From Marivirga harenae (GTDB lineage: Bacteria > Bacteroidota > Bacteroidia > Cytophagales > Cyclobacteriaceae): a DNA stretch of 64,000 bases. This document shows, one piece after another, positions 63,399 to 64,000 of the stretch. The DNA lies in assembly GCF_030534335.1 (NCBI RefSeq), contig NZ_CP130565.1, positions 1,385,501-1,449,500 on the forward strand, given 5' to 3'. The position numbers and the translations under genes were made by a program. Under the pieces are notes generated by a model. That model worked only from the letters and a program-made list of their open reading frames with translations, was not told where the DNA came from and made no database searches. Position 1 is the first letter of the stretch, and every line of letters begins with the position of its first letter.

Positions 63399-64000
63399 AT
63401 GAAAAGCAAGATAAGTTTAATCGCCATTTTAATGATTTTTTGCATGGCATTTTCCGTTTCCGCTCAACTTAGCAGGAAGGAAAAAAAGGAAATGAAAAAA
63501 ATGGCCAAAGAGCTCAAAAGAAATCCGGAGCAGATGAAGGCAATGGTTGAAGAGAATGAGAGTTTGAAAAGTTCAGTTGCCAGCTTAAATTCAGAAGTGG
63601 AAAATCTTAAAGGGCAGTTAAGCAATAAAAATGCTGAAATCGCTACCGCGAGACAAGAGGCGCAGGAGGCGAAAGCAATGGCTGAAGCACAACGACAAAG
63701 GGCCAACGAGATGGCAAAAAAGGTAAAAGAAGGTCAAAATAGCGAGCCAAATGCATTGGATGAAAGCGGAACTTGGTTTAAAGTGCAAGTAGGAGCTTTT
63801 GAAAATATCGATATGTCCGAATACTTCAAAAATAATCCCAATTTCAGTGGAGAAGAGACGGAAGAGGGTTTACAAAGAATTACTCTAGGACGATTTAGAG
63901 ATTATTGGGAGGCCGATCGGTTCAAAAAGACTTTAAGAAAAATGGGCGTTAAAGAGGCTTGGATCGTACCTTACAAAGACGGTGCGCGGGTTCCTCTAAA
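63399..64000 (+). CDS. Exported coiled-coil protein with SPOR-like C terminus, 3' end outside window
   Basis: The frame is open from ATG at 63399 to the end of the window (200 codons) with no stop. It begins with a signal peptide (MKSKISLIAILMIFCMAFSVSAQ), continues with a Lys/Glu-rich coiled coil (about residues 25-115), and then a segment WFKVQVGAFENIDMSEYF...GLQRITLGRFRDYWEADRFKKTLRKMG. The VQVGAF / TLGRF / A...L..MG pattern is that of SPOR domains, which bind denuded peptidoglycan glycans at division sites. The family call is by eye. It follows fumC by 74 bases. Confidence 0.85.
   Translation, partial: MKSKISLIAILMIFCMAFSVSAQLSRKEKKEMKKMAKELKRNPEQMKAMVEENESLKSSVASLNSEVENLKGQLSNKNAEIATARQEAQEAKAMAEAQRQRANEMAKKVKEGQNSEPNALDESGTWFKVQVGAFENIDMSEYFKNNPNFSGEETEEGLQRITLGRFRDYWEADRFKKTLRKMGVKEAWIVPYKDGARVPL

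Overview
The window is AT-rich chromosomal DNA from a Bacteroidota bacterium, most likely a marine Cytophagales member (Marivirga-like; the genus is a guess). The evidence is TonB receptors with carboxypeptidase-like N-terminal domains, an imelysin/DUF4856/HTTM/TonB locus, promoters matching TTTG-N19-21-TAnnTTTG, almost no Shine-Dalgarno sequences except a perfect one before rpsU, and the rimP-nusA-infB order. Most genes are housekeeping. No phage, transposase, CRISPR array or defence island was seen.

Layout. 1-7.2 kb: the end of a CDF zinc exporter, a secreted M1-type peptidase, and a probable zinc-uptake pair (TonB receptor plus lipoprotein) behind a GCAAC/GTTGC operator-like palindrome. 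7.2-14.2 kb: a methyltransferase, a frameshifted sortilin/BNR-repeat protein and small secreted proteins. 14.3-20.8 kb: rimP-nusA-infB with a possible attenuator in its leader, and divergent cysS. 20.8-26 kb: a frameshifted 1-Cys peroxiredoxin, an App1-like phosphatase, a lipid kinase, a thioredoxin-fold protein, a CPXCG mini-protein, an SDR and 3-methyladenine glycosylase I. 27.6-29.2 kb: rpsU, xerC, hpf. 31.8-43.2 kb: a 1481-residue kinase with about ten PAS domains, four receiver proteins and a glycosidase-like lipoprotein. 43.3-47.1 kb: an ALDH7-type dehydrogenase, DegP and Hsp20. 47.3-48.9 kb: three tRNA genes and an unusual array. 48.9-54.9 kb: desaturase, PAS protein, mutS, TrmH-type methyltransferase. 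55.2-61.3 kb: an iron-uptake operon with Fur-like repeats. 61.9-64 kb: fumC and the start of a SPOR-like coiled-coil protein.

Most unusual region (47.7-48.7 kb). Downstream of an intact tRNA-Leu(UAA) lie two nearly identical 78-codon GIY-YIG nuclease ORFs. Each ORF stop codon touches a duplicated tRNA-Leu 3' part that begins inside the anticodon arm. This is the footprint of tandem insertion of a roughly 355-bp element into a tRNA anticodon arm, with only a GIY-YIG nuclease present and no integrase. Three degenerate tRNA-Leu copies in the locus carry small hairpin insertions; the intact gene has none.

Other points: a regulatory cluster of PAS, receiver and DHp domains with no DNA-binding output, including two DHp proteins that lack an ATPase domain; two single-base frameshifts in otherwise normal genes; and several small ORFs.
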